A stretch of DNA of 40,957 nucleotides from positions 1-40,957 of the forward strand of contig JADGDK010000013.1 in NCBI GenBank assembly GCA_016744895.1, written 5' to 3'. Numbering within the stretch: position 1 is the first letter of the stretch; every line of letters starts with the position of its first letter. The translations under genes and the position numbers were made by a program. This DNA is from Campylobacterales bacterium. Lineage in GTDB: Bacteria > Campylobacterota > Campylobacteria > Campylobacterales > QNZT01. Shown here piece by piece: positions 33,585-40,957 of the stretch. Under the pieces are notes generated by a model. It made no database searches. It saw nothing but the letters and a program-made list of their open reading frames with translations, and was not told the origin of the DNA.

Positions 33585-33617
33585 GTTTAACACTCAAATG
33601 TAAAAATTGTGTAAAAA
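33585..33617 (-). promoter_or_regulatory. Candidate operator upstream of soxX (11-bp direct repeats)
   Basis: On the minus strand TTTTTACACAA (33617-33607) is followed directly by TTTTTACATTT (33606-33596), an 11-bp repeat spacing as used by OmpR/PhoB-type regulators. The conserved block GAGTGTTAAAC follows (33595-33585). The same arrangement occurs upstream of the SoxH-like gene at 35610-35642, with 29 of 34 bases identical. The element ends 45 nt before the soxX ATG. TTGACA at 33572-33567 and TATATC at 33555-33550 lie between, spaced too closely for one classical promoter. Confidence 0.65.
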
Positions 33618-33690
33618 TTTAAGAGGTATGATAAGTTTTTTTTATTTTAGTAAGTAAATTATACGATTTTGAATGGATGAAGAAAAATTT

Positions 33691-33729
33691 ATAAAGAGTC
33701 TAAATATTTTATTTATATAGACTCTTTAT
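33691..33729 (-). terminator. Terminator-like hairpin after the SH3-protein gene
   Basis: ATAAAGAGTCTA (33691-33702) and TAGACTCTTTAT (33718-33729) form a perfect 12-bp stem around a 15-base A/T loop. On the minus strand it is followed by AAATTTTTC, a weak T tract. It lies 75 nt after the SH3 gene stop and upstream of the sox operator, so it would insulate sox from the regulatory operon. Confidence 0.65.
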
Positions 33730-33803
33730 TGTAGTAGCTGATTTATTCTTTGATTTTACATACCGTATCTATTCTAAGTATCGTGAGTTTATAAAAATTC
33801 ATA

Positions 33804-34655
33804 TCATTTAATACGTTCTAAAATAGACCGCATAATTTCATCTTTATCGTCAAACTTCCAATTTTTTGGTAACTTCTCATCTCCGTGTACTCTAGGTGGA
33901 TTATCATTAAATGGTTCTTTTATTACCAATATTTTATTTTTTAGTTTAAAAAAGTAGCTATTTTCACCGCATCCCTCTGCCCCAATAGAATATTTATATC
34001 CACTGAAACCATAATAATTTACTTTTTCCATAAGCACTTTGGGATCATTGTGAAACCAACCTGTAAAAACATCATAATAATTTGACAAATTCTCTTGATT
34101 ATTTATGATGGTAGCCAACAAAGCCTCTTTCAATCCATCAAAAGCTTTTAAACGTATCTCAAAATCAATAAGATCATAAAGAAGTTCAGGATTATCACGT
34201 TCATCACATCCACTATAGTGGTTAAATGATATCGAATGATAAAGTTTTATCCAGTCATCTTGATCTACTTCATAGTTGAGGAAATAGGGAATTTCAACTG
34301 AGATACTTTTACTCTCGACTGTATCATATACCTCTGCAAACTTAAGATATTTAGCATTCACATATCCATTGATATAACCCTCACTCACACCAATTCGTAC
34401 AGCAACCCATTTATTCTTTCCAAGTTTTTCAATAATCTCTTTATCATAAGAGATAATGTTTTGAGACTTATAAGGTAACTGATAAATTTTTGCACTCTTA
34501 TATCTTGGTTCTTCACGCACGTTAAGGGCATCATCACTGGCAATATTGGTTACTTCAAACAAGGTTTCGCCATTAACAATAAGATGTTTAGAAAAGTCTA
34601 TCTGAGCATAGACAAAAGTCTGAAAAAACAGACATAAAATAAAATATTGTTTCAT
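33804..34655 (-). CDS. Secreted SH3-domain protein of unknown function
   Basis: The 283-residue protein has a signal peptide (MKQYFILCLFFQTFVYA) and a bacterial SH3 domain at about 30-110 (ALNVREEPRYKSAKIYQLP followed by WVAVRIGVSEGYINGYVNAKYL). A C-terminal part of about 170 residues follows, including SFNHYSGCDERDNPELLYDLIDF and a Cys-containing GAEGCGENSYFF, which could form a disulfide. SH3 domains of this type often bind cell-wall peptides. The gene starts 3 nt after the SoxH-like gene, so the two are coupled. I do not recognise the C-terminal domain. Confidence 0.8.
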   Translation of the reverse strand: MKQYFILCLFFQTFVYAQIDFSKHLIVNGETLFEVTNIASDDALNVREEPRYKSAKIYQLPYKSQNIISYDKEIIEKLGKNKWVAVRIGVSEGYINGYVNAKYLKFAEVYDTVESKSISVEIPYFLNYEVDQDDWIKLYHSISFNHYSGCDERDNPELLYDLIDFEIRLKAFDGLKEALLATIINNQENLSNYYDVFTGWFHNDPKVLMEKVNYYGFSGYKYSIGAEGCGENSYFFKLKNKILVIKEPFNDNPPRVHGDEKLPKNWKFDDKDEIMRSILERIK

Positions 34656-34658
34656 TAT

Positions 34659-35591
34659 CTACTCTTCCTCAACAAACTCTAATTCATAAAAAGCATCAAG
34701 AATATTTCTAATATTCAATTCGTTATACAATGCTTTATCTTCAAATTCTTTCATGGTAACATGTTTTGTAATTTCTGTAGCTTCAACGTCATCATCAAGG
34801 GCTTTTGAGACTCTCTTTTTAAGTAGAGAAAAATATTGCAAAGACTCATCCATCGCTGATTTATCCGTGATATATCCATGACCAGCTACTAAAATATTCC
34901 AATCTTTATCTTTTAACAATTTATGTGCATTCATCTGTCCAATCACTGAACCATGTCTGTTTGATGTAATTCTTCCATTCATGATTAGATCACCAGAAAA
35001 TAAAACCTTTCTCTTGGGCATGTAGATAAAAAGATCTTCACTAGAATGTGCTTTGTATCCAATAGGAATAATTTCAAATACTTCTCCACCCTCAATATAT
35101 GTTATAGTCTCATTGACATGCTTATCAAGCTTGACTATTTTGGTACCTTTGATAGCATTTTTGGGAATCACTTGAAACATTCTTGTTTGATCACCCTCAT
35201 GATAATTTCTATCAATACTCTCAGGACCCACTAATTTTGAAGAAAATTTCTCTTTATAATAGTTATTGCCTAACCAATGATCATCATGTTCGTGGCTAGC
35301 GATAACAAGCTTTACAGGAAGTTTTGCAATTTTACTCATCGCCTCATAAGATTGTGAAGCAAATTGATATGAAGGTCCACTATCTATAACAACAAAACTA
35401 TTTTTAGTTTTCACATAACAACTATTTACCATAGCTCCAGCATTCTCTTTTGTTGGAGCTTCTAACGCACCAAAAAAACACCAAATATTTTCACTTACTT
35501 TTTTAGGTACCAATTTATAATCATATGTATCTGTAGCAACTAACTGTAGGGTAGATACTAAAAAGGTAAGTGTTATTATAATTTTTTTCAT
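34659..35591 (-). CDS. SoxH-like metallo-beta-lactamase-fold hydrolase
   Basis: The 310-residue protein has a signal peptide (residues 1-20) and a metallo-beta-lactamase fold. The metal motif is HEHDDH at 100-105. Further ligands come from GYKAHSSEDLFIY, LFSGDLI and LVAGHGY. This pattern is the SoxH / quinoprotein-relay zinc hydrolase class, which is often encoded with sox genes; its reaction is not settled. An element nearly identical to the soxX upstream repeat lies 19 nt upstream of the ATG and overlaps the end of the kinase gene. That suggests separate transcription together with the sox operon. Confidence 0.85.
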   Translation of the reverse strand: MKKIIITLTFLVSTLQLVATDTYDYKLVPKKVSENIWCFFGALEAPTKENAGAMVNSCYVKTKNSFVVIDSGPSYQFASQSYEAMSKIAKLPVKLVIASHEHDDHWLGNNYYKEKFSSKLVGPESIDRNYHEGDQTRMFQVIPKNAIKGTKIVKLDKHVNETITYIEGGEVFEIIPIGYKAHSSEDLFIYMPKRKVLFSGDLIMNGRITSNRHGSVIGQMNAHKLLKDKDWNILVAGHGYITDKSAMDESLQYFSLLKKRVSKALDDDVEATEITKHVTMKEFEDKALYNELNIRNILDAFYELEFVEEE

Positions 35592-35609
35592 TTTTTATCC
35601 TTTTATATA

Positions 35610-35642
35610 GTCTAACACTTAACTGTAAAAATCATGTAAAAA
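35610..35642 (-). promoter_or_regulatory. Candidate operator upstream of the SoxH-like gene
   Basis: On the minus strand TTTTTACATGA and TTTTTACAGTT are adjacent 11-bp repeats, followed by AAGTGTTAGAC and then TATATA (35608-35603) as a likely -10. The element overlaps the last codons and stop of the histidine kinase gene. Compared with 33585-33617, mismatches fall at only five of 34 positions when the following T is counted. Confidence 0.65.
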
Positions 35643-36789
35643 TATAGGTAAAAGTAGTTCCTTCTTTAAGCTTAGACTTTATATTCATATCAATTTCTTC
35701 AAGATCAACAATTTTTTTAACGATATCAAGACCTATTCCAAAGCCACCTTTGCTAAAATTTTCCCTATGATATCTTTGAAATATCTTATCAACATCCTCT
35801 ATACCTACTCCAAAATCCTGAACAGTAAAATATATTTTTTTCTCTTTTTGAAAAAGTGTGATGATGATATCTTTTTCATCATAACTGTATTTTATCGCAT
35901 TTGACAAGGTATTGTCGATGACACGTTGAAGTTTTGTTTTACTGAAGTAAATTTCAACACCACTTTCAATGTTTGAGATAATTTTAATTTTCTTCTGACT
36001 TGCAATTTCTACAAAATAATCAATTCTATTTTGTAGAAATTGTGAAAAATCAATTTTCTGTTTTGTAAATTTTGCGTTTTCATGCTTGATCAAATAATCC
36101 ATATCATCATAGATAGTTGAAAGTGTTTTGGAAGCTATTTTAACTCTTTTTAAGTGGCGATCTTCACCATGCTTTCTAGTAAAAAGATCTATATTTAAAT
36201 TTATAATACTTAAAGGCGTATTGATCTCATGCATCGAATCTCTAATAAAACTATCCAAGTGCCTATTCATTTTTTCAAAAGGTCTTGAAAAATTTTTAAG
36301 TACTGATCTTGAGAACAAAAATAGCAAGATTATAATAGCTGTAAAAATAACTGCTGCAAATAGATATGTTTTTGTTGGGGTGTACTCTTTTGAAACAATT
36401 AAGTAGCTTGCCCCAAAATAATATCCTTTTTGCAAAGGATAAACAAAATAAGAAAATCCTCCATCACGATGAAACCCCATCGTATAATGATTGATCTTAT
36501 TCTCATCTTCAATTAATGTAAAAATTGCACTAAAATCATCTCCATATAAACCTGCTTTATACTCTTGATAACGAGGGAAATTATATACTTCCCCTTTTTT
36601 GTTACTATAATCATCCATCAATATAACAATATCTTTAGCTTTTTTTTGCAAATCAAGATTGAGCTTAGCATAATCAATTTTTAAAAGTAAAGAGATATAA
36701 ACAATCAATGGAACAATCAAAACAACTGCAATTGCCAACGTATAGAAAAATGCATACTTTTTAACAAACTTTTCTGATTCAAGAATCAA
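35632..36789 (-). CDS. Membrane sensor histidine kinase
   Basis: The 385-residue protein has two membrane helices (about 14-36 and 142-162) around a periplasmic domain of about 105 residues. The dimerisation/phospho-acceptor box MHEINTPLSIINLN follows, with the acceptor at H187. The ATPase domain has the N box DNTLSNAIKYS, the G1 box DFGVGIED and the G2 box GGFGIGLDIV. There is no HAMP domain. It overlaps the response regulator gene by 11 nt and would phosphorylate it. The small periplasmic domain contains HYTMGFHRDGGFSYFVY, with no binding motif that I recognise. Confidence 0.92.
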   Translation of the reverse strand: MILESEKFVKKYAFFYTLAIAVVLIVPLIVYISLLLKIDYAKLNLDLQKKAKDIVILMDDYSNKKGEVYNFPRYQEYKAGLYGDDFSAIFTLIEDENKINHYTMGFHRDGGFSYFVYPLQKGYYFGASYLIVSKEYTPTKTYLFAAVIFTAIIILLFLFSRSVLKNFSRPFEKMNRHLDSFIRDSMHEINTPLSIINLNIDLFTRKHGEDRHLKRVKIASKTLSTIYDDMDYLIKHENAKFTKQKIDFSQFLQNRIDYFVEIASQKKIKIISNIESGVEIYFSKTKLQRVIDNTLSNAIKYSYDEKDIIITLFQKEKKIYFTVQDFGVGIEDVDKIFQRYHRENFSKGGFGIGLDIVKKIVDLEEIDMNIKSKLKEGTTFTYIFT

Positions 36790-37435
36790 TGGTATATCCT
36801 AATCCTCGAACATTTCGTATAAGATTTTTATCTGTTTTTTTTCTTAGCTGATTTATTTGTACTCTTACATTGGCTTCAAGAACACTATGACTCCACACTT
36901 CATCACTAAAAAGTTCAAGAGAAACTACATTTCCACGATACTTTATTAAAAGCTCAATCATTTTAATCTCTGTCTTAGTCAAAGTAATTTCATTTTCATC
37001 TTGATAGAGTTTAAATTTAGAGATATCATATCTAAACCCTTCAGGTAACTCTATCAACTCTTTATCCATTGCTGCATACTGACTTTTGATAACATTTTCT
37101 ACTCTCAACTGTAACTCTGCTAATTCAAATGGTTTTCTTATATAGTCACAACATCCGCTCTTATAGCCTTGGGTTAAATCACCAATTTCAGTCAAAGAAG
37201 TAACAAAAATGGCTGGTATTTGACTACCTTGTTCTCTTAACTCTTTTAACATTTCAAAGCCACTTTGTCCATGTACTTTGACATCAAGAAGTAATAATTC
37301 AAAACTATTTTCGTGTATCGCATTTAAAGCATCTTCTGAATGGCTAAATATACTTACTTCATAACCTATATCTTCTAAAAACTCTGCCATACTTTCAGCC
37401 AGTGCTCTTTCATCTTCAAGAATCAATATTTTCAT
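36779..37435 (-). CDS. OmpR/PhoB-type response regulator
   Basis: The receiver domain carries the phospho-acceptor D51 (LLLLDVKV), acidic residues ED at 7-8 and the conserved K101 (YIRKPF). The DNA-binding domain is a winged helix (about 125-218) ending RNVRGLGYTIDS, the normal recognition-wing end. The 218-residue length is typical. Proteins of this class bind tandem direct repeats about 11 bp apart, which matches the elements at 33585-33617 and 35610-35642. It overlaps the orphan sensor upstream by 4 nt and the kinase downstream by 11 nt. Confidence 0.93.
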   Translation of the reverse strand: MKILILEDERALAESMAEFLEDIGYEVSIFSHSEDALNAIHENSFELLLLDVKVHGQSGFEMLKELREQGSQIPAIFVTSLTEIGDLTQGYKSGCCDYIRKPFELAELQLRVENVIKSQYAAMDKELIELPEGFRYDISKFKLYQDENEITLTKTEIKMIELLIKYRGNVVSLELFSDEVWSHSVLEANVRVQINQLRKKTDKNLIRNVRGLGYTIDS

Positions 37436-38532
37436 TTTATCTCTCCAATTTTTTGCATTTTTGTATCACTATTTAAGATAATATCAATCAGTGCTTCTTT
37501 ATCATAATGCTTTAAAAATGTTCTTGCCCTATTTTGAAACTCTACACTATCTTCTTTATGAAGTTTTGGAAGTAATTCCACTATCTCTCTGTGTGATTGC
37601 TCTTTGTATCCGCCAAAAGGTTTTTCCCATGACTTTACGACTCCAGAGAGATCTTGACTACTAAAATTTTGCATAAAAAAGTATTGGTTCTCATTTGAAG
37701 CGATCTTACTATAAGTCTCAGGAGGAATAGCCAAAACAAAGACACCTAGTTTTTTACCTCTTGAGTTATACATAGGCTGGTGTATAAAAAGTACATTTTT
37801 ATCATAGAGTACATGCTCACTAGATAAGTGTTTCCATGATAGACTTTTTAAATGTTGAAAATATCTTCTACTGGCATTAACATTGCTCAGTACAAAATCA
37901 CCAATTTGACTATTTTCTCTCATCAGTGACGCCTCTTCTAAGTACTCTAGATTCATTAAAACAAAAAGCTCAATTCCATTGCTTCTCAAATTATCTGCCA
38001 ATTCATCTAAAAGTTTAATACTCTCAATATAACCTATCACTTCCTCATCAATCCATATAGGTACAGTTGCACGAATTGTGAGCATCATTCCTATTTCAAT
38101 ACCAGATTTTGGTTGATTTGTTTTCATGATATCATCCATATCATCTCTAAACCACCAAAGAGGAATTCCACTAAAGCCACTTTCCCAACTCCTTGCAAAT
38201 AAAAAACGGTCATTTGTCATAACTTGGATTTTCATATCTTGCATGTGAGTATATTTTTTAAATTTAAGGCTAAGCTGTGAAAGTATTTTATGACCAATTA
38301 TTTCATCATCTGATTTAATTGCACTTTTGAGTTCACAGTTTTCAGAAAGTGCTAATGCCAAAGATAAAAGGTTAACTTTTTCATATTGTAAAGATCTATC
38401 AAAATAATTTTTTGCAACATCAGCCACTTTTTTTACTTCATCTTTTTCATTTTTTAAAGAGAAAAATATAATTGATGATATCAACCCAAGTAAAATTATA
38501 AATGGTACTAACCGAAGAAGTCGAAGCTTCAT
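37432..38532 (-). CDS. Orphan dCache_3-type sensor protein without signalling domain
   Basis: The 366-residue protein has one membrane helix (about 9-25) and a long extracytoplasmic part. This resembles the sensor domain of the chemoreceptor downstream at 38592-40544: LALALSENCELKSAIKSDD, QVMTNDRFLFARSWE, SGIEIGMMLTIRATVPIW and IGDFVLSNVN line up with [49 protein letters not shown] and [10 protein letters not shown] there. It has no HAMP, kinase or methyl-accepting domain. Being coupled to the regulator and kinase genes, it probably acts as a ligand-binding accessory sensor, perhaps modulating the kinase. Confidence 0.8.
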   Translation of the reverse strand: MKLRLLRLVPFIILLGLISSIIFFSLKNEKDEVKKVADVAKNYFDRSLQYEKVNLLSLALALSENCELKSAIKSDDEIIGHKILSQLSLKFKKYTHMQDMKIQVMTNDRFLFARSWESGFSGIPLWWFRDDMDDIMKTNQPKSGIEIGMMLTIRATVPIWIDEEVIGYIESIKLLDELADNLRSNGIELFVLMNLEYLEEASLMRENSQIGDFVLSNVNASRRYFQHLKSLSWKHLSSEHVLYDKNVLFIHQPMYNSRGKKLGVFVLAIPPETYSKIASNENQYFFMQNFSSQDLSGVVKSWEKPFGGYKEQSHREIVELLPKLHKEDSVEFQNRARTFLKHYDKEALIDIILNSDTKMQKIGEIK

Positions 38533-38561
38533 AATATGCCTAATAATTATTTTTTCTTATA

Positions 38562-38570
38562 ATTGTAGCA
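38562..38570 (-). promoter_or_regulatory. Extended -10 promoter for the sensor-regulator-kinase operon
   Basis: TGCTACAAT on the minus strand fits the extended -10 pattern TGnTAnnnT. It ends 29 nt before ATG 38532, in an A/T-rich gap after the chemoreceptor gene. Confidence 0.5.
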
Positions 38571-38591
38571 TATTATGAGATAAATATATTA

Positions 38592-40544
38592 TTATATTCT
38601 AAAACTCTCTAACTTTTGACTCATGTCAGCAGAGGTAGATTGAAGATCATTTAGAGCCTCCTCCATATGTTTCACTTGTACTACATTCTCTTCTCCAGAT
38701 TTATAAACCTCGGATATACGAATAAGCATTTCATCTACACTTTGTGATACTTGATTAGATGATTTTGAAGTATTACTAACTGCTTCAATACTTTCATCCA
38801 TCTTTTCATAAGATTTATCCATAAACTCTTGTGCTCTTGAAGATAAAGCAATGAGTTGATGTGTATTTTCAGAATTATGATTCATTTCTCCACTTGCATC
38901 CATAATCGCTTGAACAATCACACCAATAGTAGCGTTAATTTCTGCAAGTGATTTTTGAGTTCTTTCAGCCAATTGTCTTACTTCATCCGCTACAACTGCA
39001 AAACCACGTCCATGCTCCCCTGCACGAGCTGCTTCAATAGCTGCATTAAGTGCAAGTAGATTTGTTTGATCTGCAATATCACTTATAACAGTTAATACAT
39101 CTTTTGCTTGATTTGCATCTGTTGTTAAAGCATTAAGTTTGTCCGAAAGTTCAAGTTCTTTATGTGCATTTGACTCTACTTTTGAAACAAGTTCATATAA
39201 AATTTCTTTTGTTTCATTTAAATTATTTTTAGTATGTTCAATTGTCTCTTCTGTATTTTTAGTAAGATCTAAAGTTGAGTTGATTGTTGAGTGAATATCT
39301 TGCCCACTATCGTTTAACTTTTCTAAAATTTTAGCACTGTTAGTCACACGGTCCATAATTTGACTTGAAATATTTGAAAACTCTTTAGTTACTTCATTAC
39401 TTTTTGCACTTGTTGATTTAACATCCCTAAGTGTGGTTTGAATTCGTTCAATAAATGAATTAACCCAGCCATTTGTCTCTGCAATTTCATCCCCAGAAGT
39501 GGTTTCAAGCCTTTTTGTCAAGTCAGCTTCACCTGATGCCAAATCTTTTGTCGTATGTATCATATTTTTAAGTGGTTTTTTTACAGCAATTGATACAATC
39601 CATGTCAATATAACTAAAATAAGTAGATCACTTAATAACATAAATAAAAGTTGATTTTTAGTGGTATCTTTAGCATTATCTATAATACCTTGAACGATAT
39701 TTAAACTTTTTCCAACAACCAAATAACCAACAATATTTTCTTTAAAATCTTTTACTGCAATTTTAGTCATCAAAAAATTATCACTTACTATTTTATCATT
39801 CACAAATAAATCTTCTGATGCAAGCATATCTTTTACAAGTAAATCATCAGGGTTTTTTTGTGCCACTATAAAATCACCAATTTTTTGATTATCTTTTAGT
39901 TTTTTTGCAACTTCAAGTTGATTTTGATTCATCATTAAAACTGCTTTAGCGTCTAGTGCTTTTTCTGCTCCATCTCCAATACTTGTAAATCCCATCATAA
40001 ACTCAATTGACCCAATATAATTCTGATCATCATCAAATATAGGAGATAATCCTCTAAAAGTAAGACCTGCACGTCCCACTTCAATAGCTGAAAGTGGTTT
40101 TTTTGTTTTAATAACATGATTTATTGTATGTCTAAACCCACTTAAATCATCACCATTTTTTTCTGGTTTCCATACACGTAAAAAACTTTTAGCATCTTTA
40201 GTATGAATATGTATTTTTACATTATTATAATTACTATTGTTTTTAAAACTTTGCATCATTTTTTGACCTAACTCTAATGCTAATGGTTTATTATTTGCAT
40301 TAAGTGCCACTTGAAAATCTCTATTTTCTGCAAGTGTTAAAACATTTGTCAATACCAAATTTTTTTTAGAATCTATAGATTTGTTTACAAATACTTCAAG
40401 TGACTTTGCTTCATTTTTGTATACATCTTCTTCTATATCTCTTAATCCTAAAATTGAAGTTATCACAATTAATACTAACCCAACTGTTAATGATAATATT
40501 AACGGAATATGGATCTTTGTTGAAATTGATTTTACTTTATACAT
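38592..40544 (-). CDS. Methyl-accepting chemotaxis protein with dCache_3-type sensor
   Basis: The 650-residue chemoreceptor has TM1 at about 12-32, a periplasmic dCache_3-like domain to about 290 and TM2 at about 296-318. A HAMP domain includes [20 protein letters not shown], and the cytoplasmic signalling domain carries the near-invariant hairpin tip [20 protein letters not shown]. The CheW/CheA contact region is intact. There is no C-terminal CheR-binding pentapeptide. The shared sensor type with the adjacent orphan protein suggests related ligands. The start has AAAGGG six bases upstream. Confidence 0.95.
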   Translation of the reverse strand: MYKVKSISTKIHIPLILSLTVGLVLIVITSILGLRDIEEDVYKNEAKSLEVFVNKSIDSKKNLVLTNVLTLAENRDFQVALNANNKPLALELGQKMMQSFKNNSNYNNVKIHIHTKDAKSFLRVWKPEKNGDDLSGFRHTINHVIKTKKPLSAIEVGRAGLTFRGLSPIFDDDQNYIGSIEFMMGFTSIGDGAEKALDAKAVLMMNQNQLEVAKKLKDNQKIGDFIVAQKNPDDLLVKDMLASEDLFVNDKIVSDNFLMTKIAVKDFKENIVGYLVVGKSLNIVQGIIDNAKDTTKNQLLFMLLSDLLILVILTWIVSIAVKKPLKNMIHTTKDLASGEADLTKRLETTSGDEIAETNGWVNSFIERIQTTLRDVKSTSAKSNEVTKEFSNISSQIMDRVTNSAKILEKLNDSGQDIHSTINSTLDLTKNTEETIEHTKNNLNETKEILYELVSKVESNAHKELELSDKLNALTTDANQAKDVLTVISDIADQTNLLALNAAIEAARAGEHGRGFAVVADEVRQLAERTQKSLAEINATIGVIVQAIMDASGEMNHNSENTHQLIALSSRAQEFMDKSYEKMDESIEAVSNTSKSSNQVSQSVDEMLIRISEVYKSGEENVVQVKHMEEALNDLQSTSADMSQKLESFRI

Positions 40545-40713
40545 GTATAACCCTTTTATAAATATAGGGCACCTCTATTAACCCTCAATTCCAAAGTAAA
40601 TTAAGAGAAAACTCAAATTTTTAAAACTTTTTTCATATTTTCTAATCTCATTTAAAAAAAGTTGTGTAAATCTTACATTTTAAGAGTAAAACTCATCTAA
40701 TTATTCTCATCTT

Positions 40714-40957
40714 TTACACTATTTTAACTTTTTGTAGTCTTACTAGCTGTTCATATCTAAAGAGGTTATAAGTCAGATTAAGTAGTCCAATTGATGATTT
40801 CATTCTCTCTTTTCCTATGCAACGCATAAAAAGGGCATCATGCATAGAGTTGGTCATGAAGCCAAATATATGTTCTACTCTTGCTCTGGTTTTAGATTTT
40901 TTCTTATTGGACTCTTTTTGTGTATCTGTAAGGGGCTTGCCTCTATAGCCTTTCTCA
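40714..40957 (-). mobile_element. IS5-type transposase, C-terminal part
   Basis: The last 80 codons of a transposase run from the window edge to TAA at 40714-40716. The translation has KGYRGKPLTDTQKESNKK, then RARVEHIFGFM with the final catalytic Glu of the DDE triad. SSIGLLNLTYNLFRYEQLVRL follows, the usual end of IS5/IS4-like transposases. The left part lies outside the window, so completeness of the element cannot be judged. The downstream terminal repeat should lie between about 40630 and 40713, but I cannot define it without the other end. Confidence 0.85.

Noticed and set aside
1-40957. CRISPR array, tRNA or rRNA genes, prophage or defence system
   Set aside because: No regularly spaced repeats, no tRNA- or rRNA-like sequence and no phage, nuclease or toxin-antitoxin genes were seen; the only mobile DNA is the transposase fragment at the right edge.

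Overview
The window looks like a chromosome segment of a sulfur-oxidising member of the Campylobacterota, most like Sulfurimonas or a close relative. This rests on low G+C, dense operons with 1-4 nt overlaps, a soxXYZAB thiosulfate-oxidation cluster, a CetB-like PAS protein, dCache_3-type sensors and many small c-type cytochromes. The assignment is by protein character only; no 16S rRNA or tRNA gene is present.

Layout. Bases 1-141 hold the end of a GlpC/GlcF-type Fe-S protein. 147-2280 (-) encodes a lipoprotein cytochrome c and a membrane-anchored zinc-ribbon/LVIVD propeller protein. 2454-6150 (+) is a tightly coupled operon: lgt, a degenerate HypF-like protein and an AGCS amino-acid symporter, followed by a PAS protein and a 26-residue membrane peptide. 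6755-10599 (-) is a five-gene operon: trxA, a thioredoxin-fold-like membrane protein, trxB, dapB, purF. 10804-18983 is mixed housekeeping: membrane protein, exported flavodoxin, OprF/OmpA-type protein, lipoprotein hydrolase, mutY, SagB-like double nitroreductase, hemolysin III, Nudix hydrolase and metallophosphoesterase. 19029-21325 has two exported proteins of uncertain role.

21322-25721 (-) is an apparent operon of a small outer-membrane barrel, a nitroreductase, ovoA and a MalY/PatB-type PLP lyase that fits the OvoB role, so an ovothiol pathway is likely. 25826-27984 (-) encodes a cytochrome c-thioredoxin fusion, a periplasmic DsrE-like protein and a tandem DUF302 protein. 28211-33539 (-) is soxXYZAB plus a porin, with a structured RNA-like leader between soxB and the porin. 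33804-38532 (-) encodes an orphan dCache sensor, an OmpR-type regulator, a histidine kinase, a SoxH-like metallo-hydrolase and an SH3-domain protein. 38592-40544 is a chemoreceptor with a sensor domain related to that orphan sensor. The window ends in the 3' part of an IS5-type transposase.

The most interesting signal is regulatory. A 34-bp element made of two 11-bp direct repeats plus a conserved GTGTTARACT block lies upstream of soxX and again upstream of the SoxH-like gene, with 29 of 34 positions identical. With the OmpR-type system next door, this suggests that the dCache sensor/kinase/regulator module controls both thiosulfate oxidation and the SoxH-like operon.
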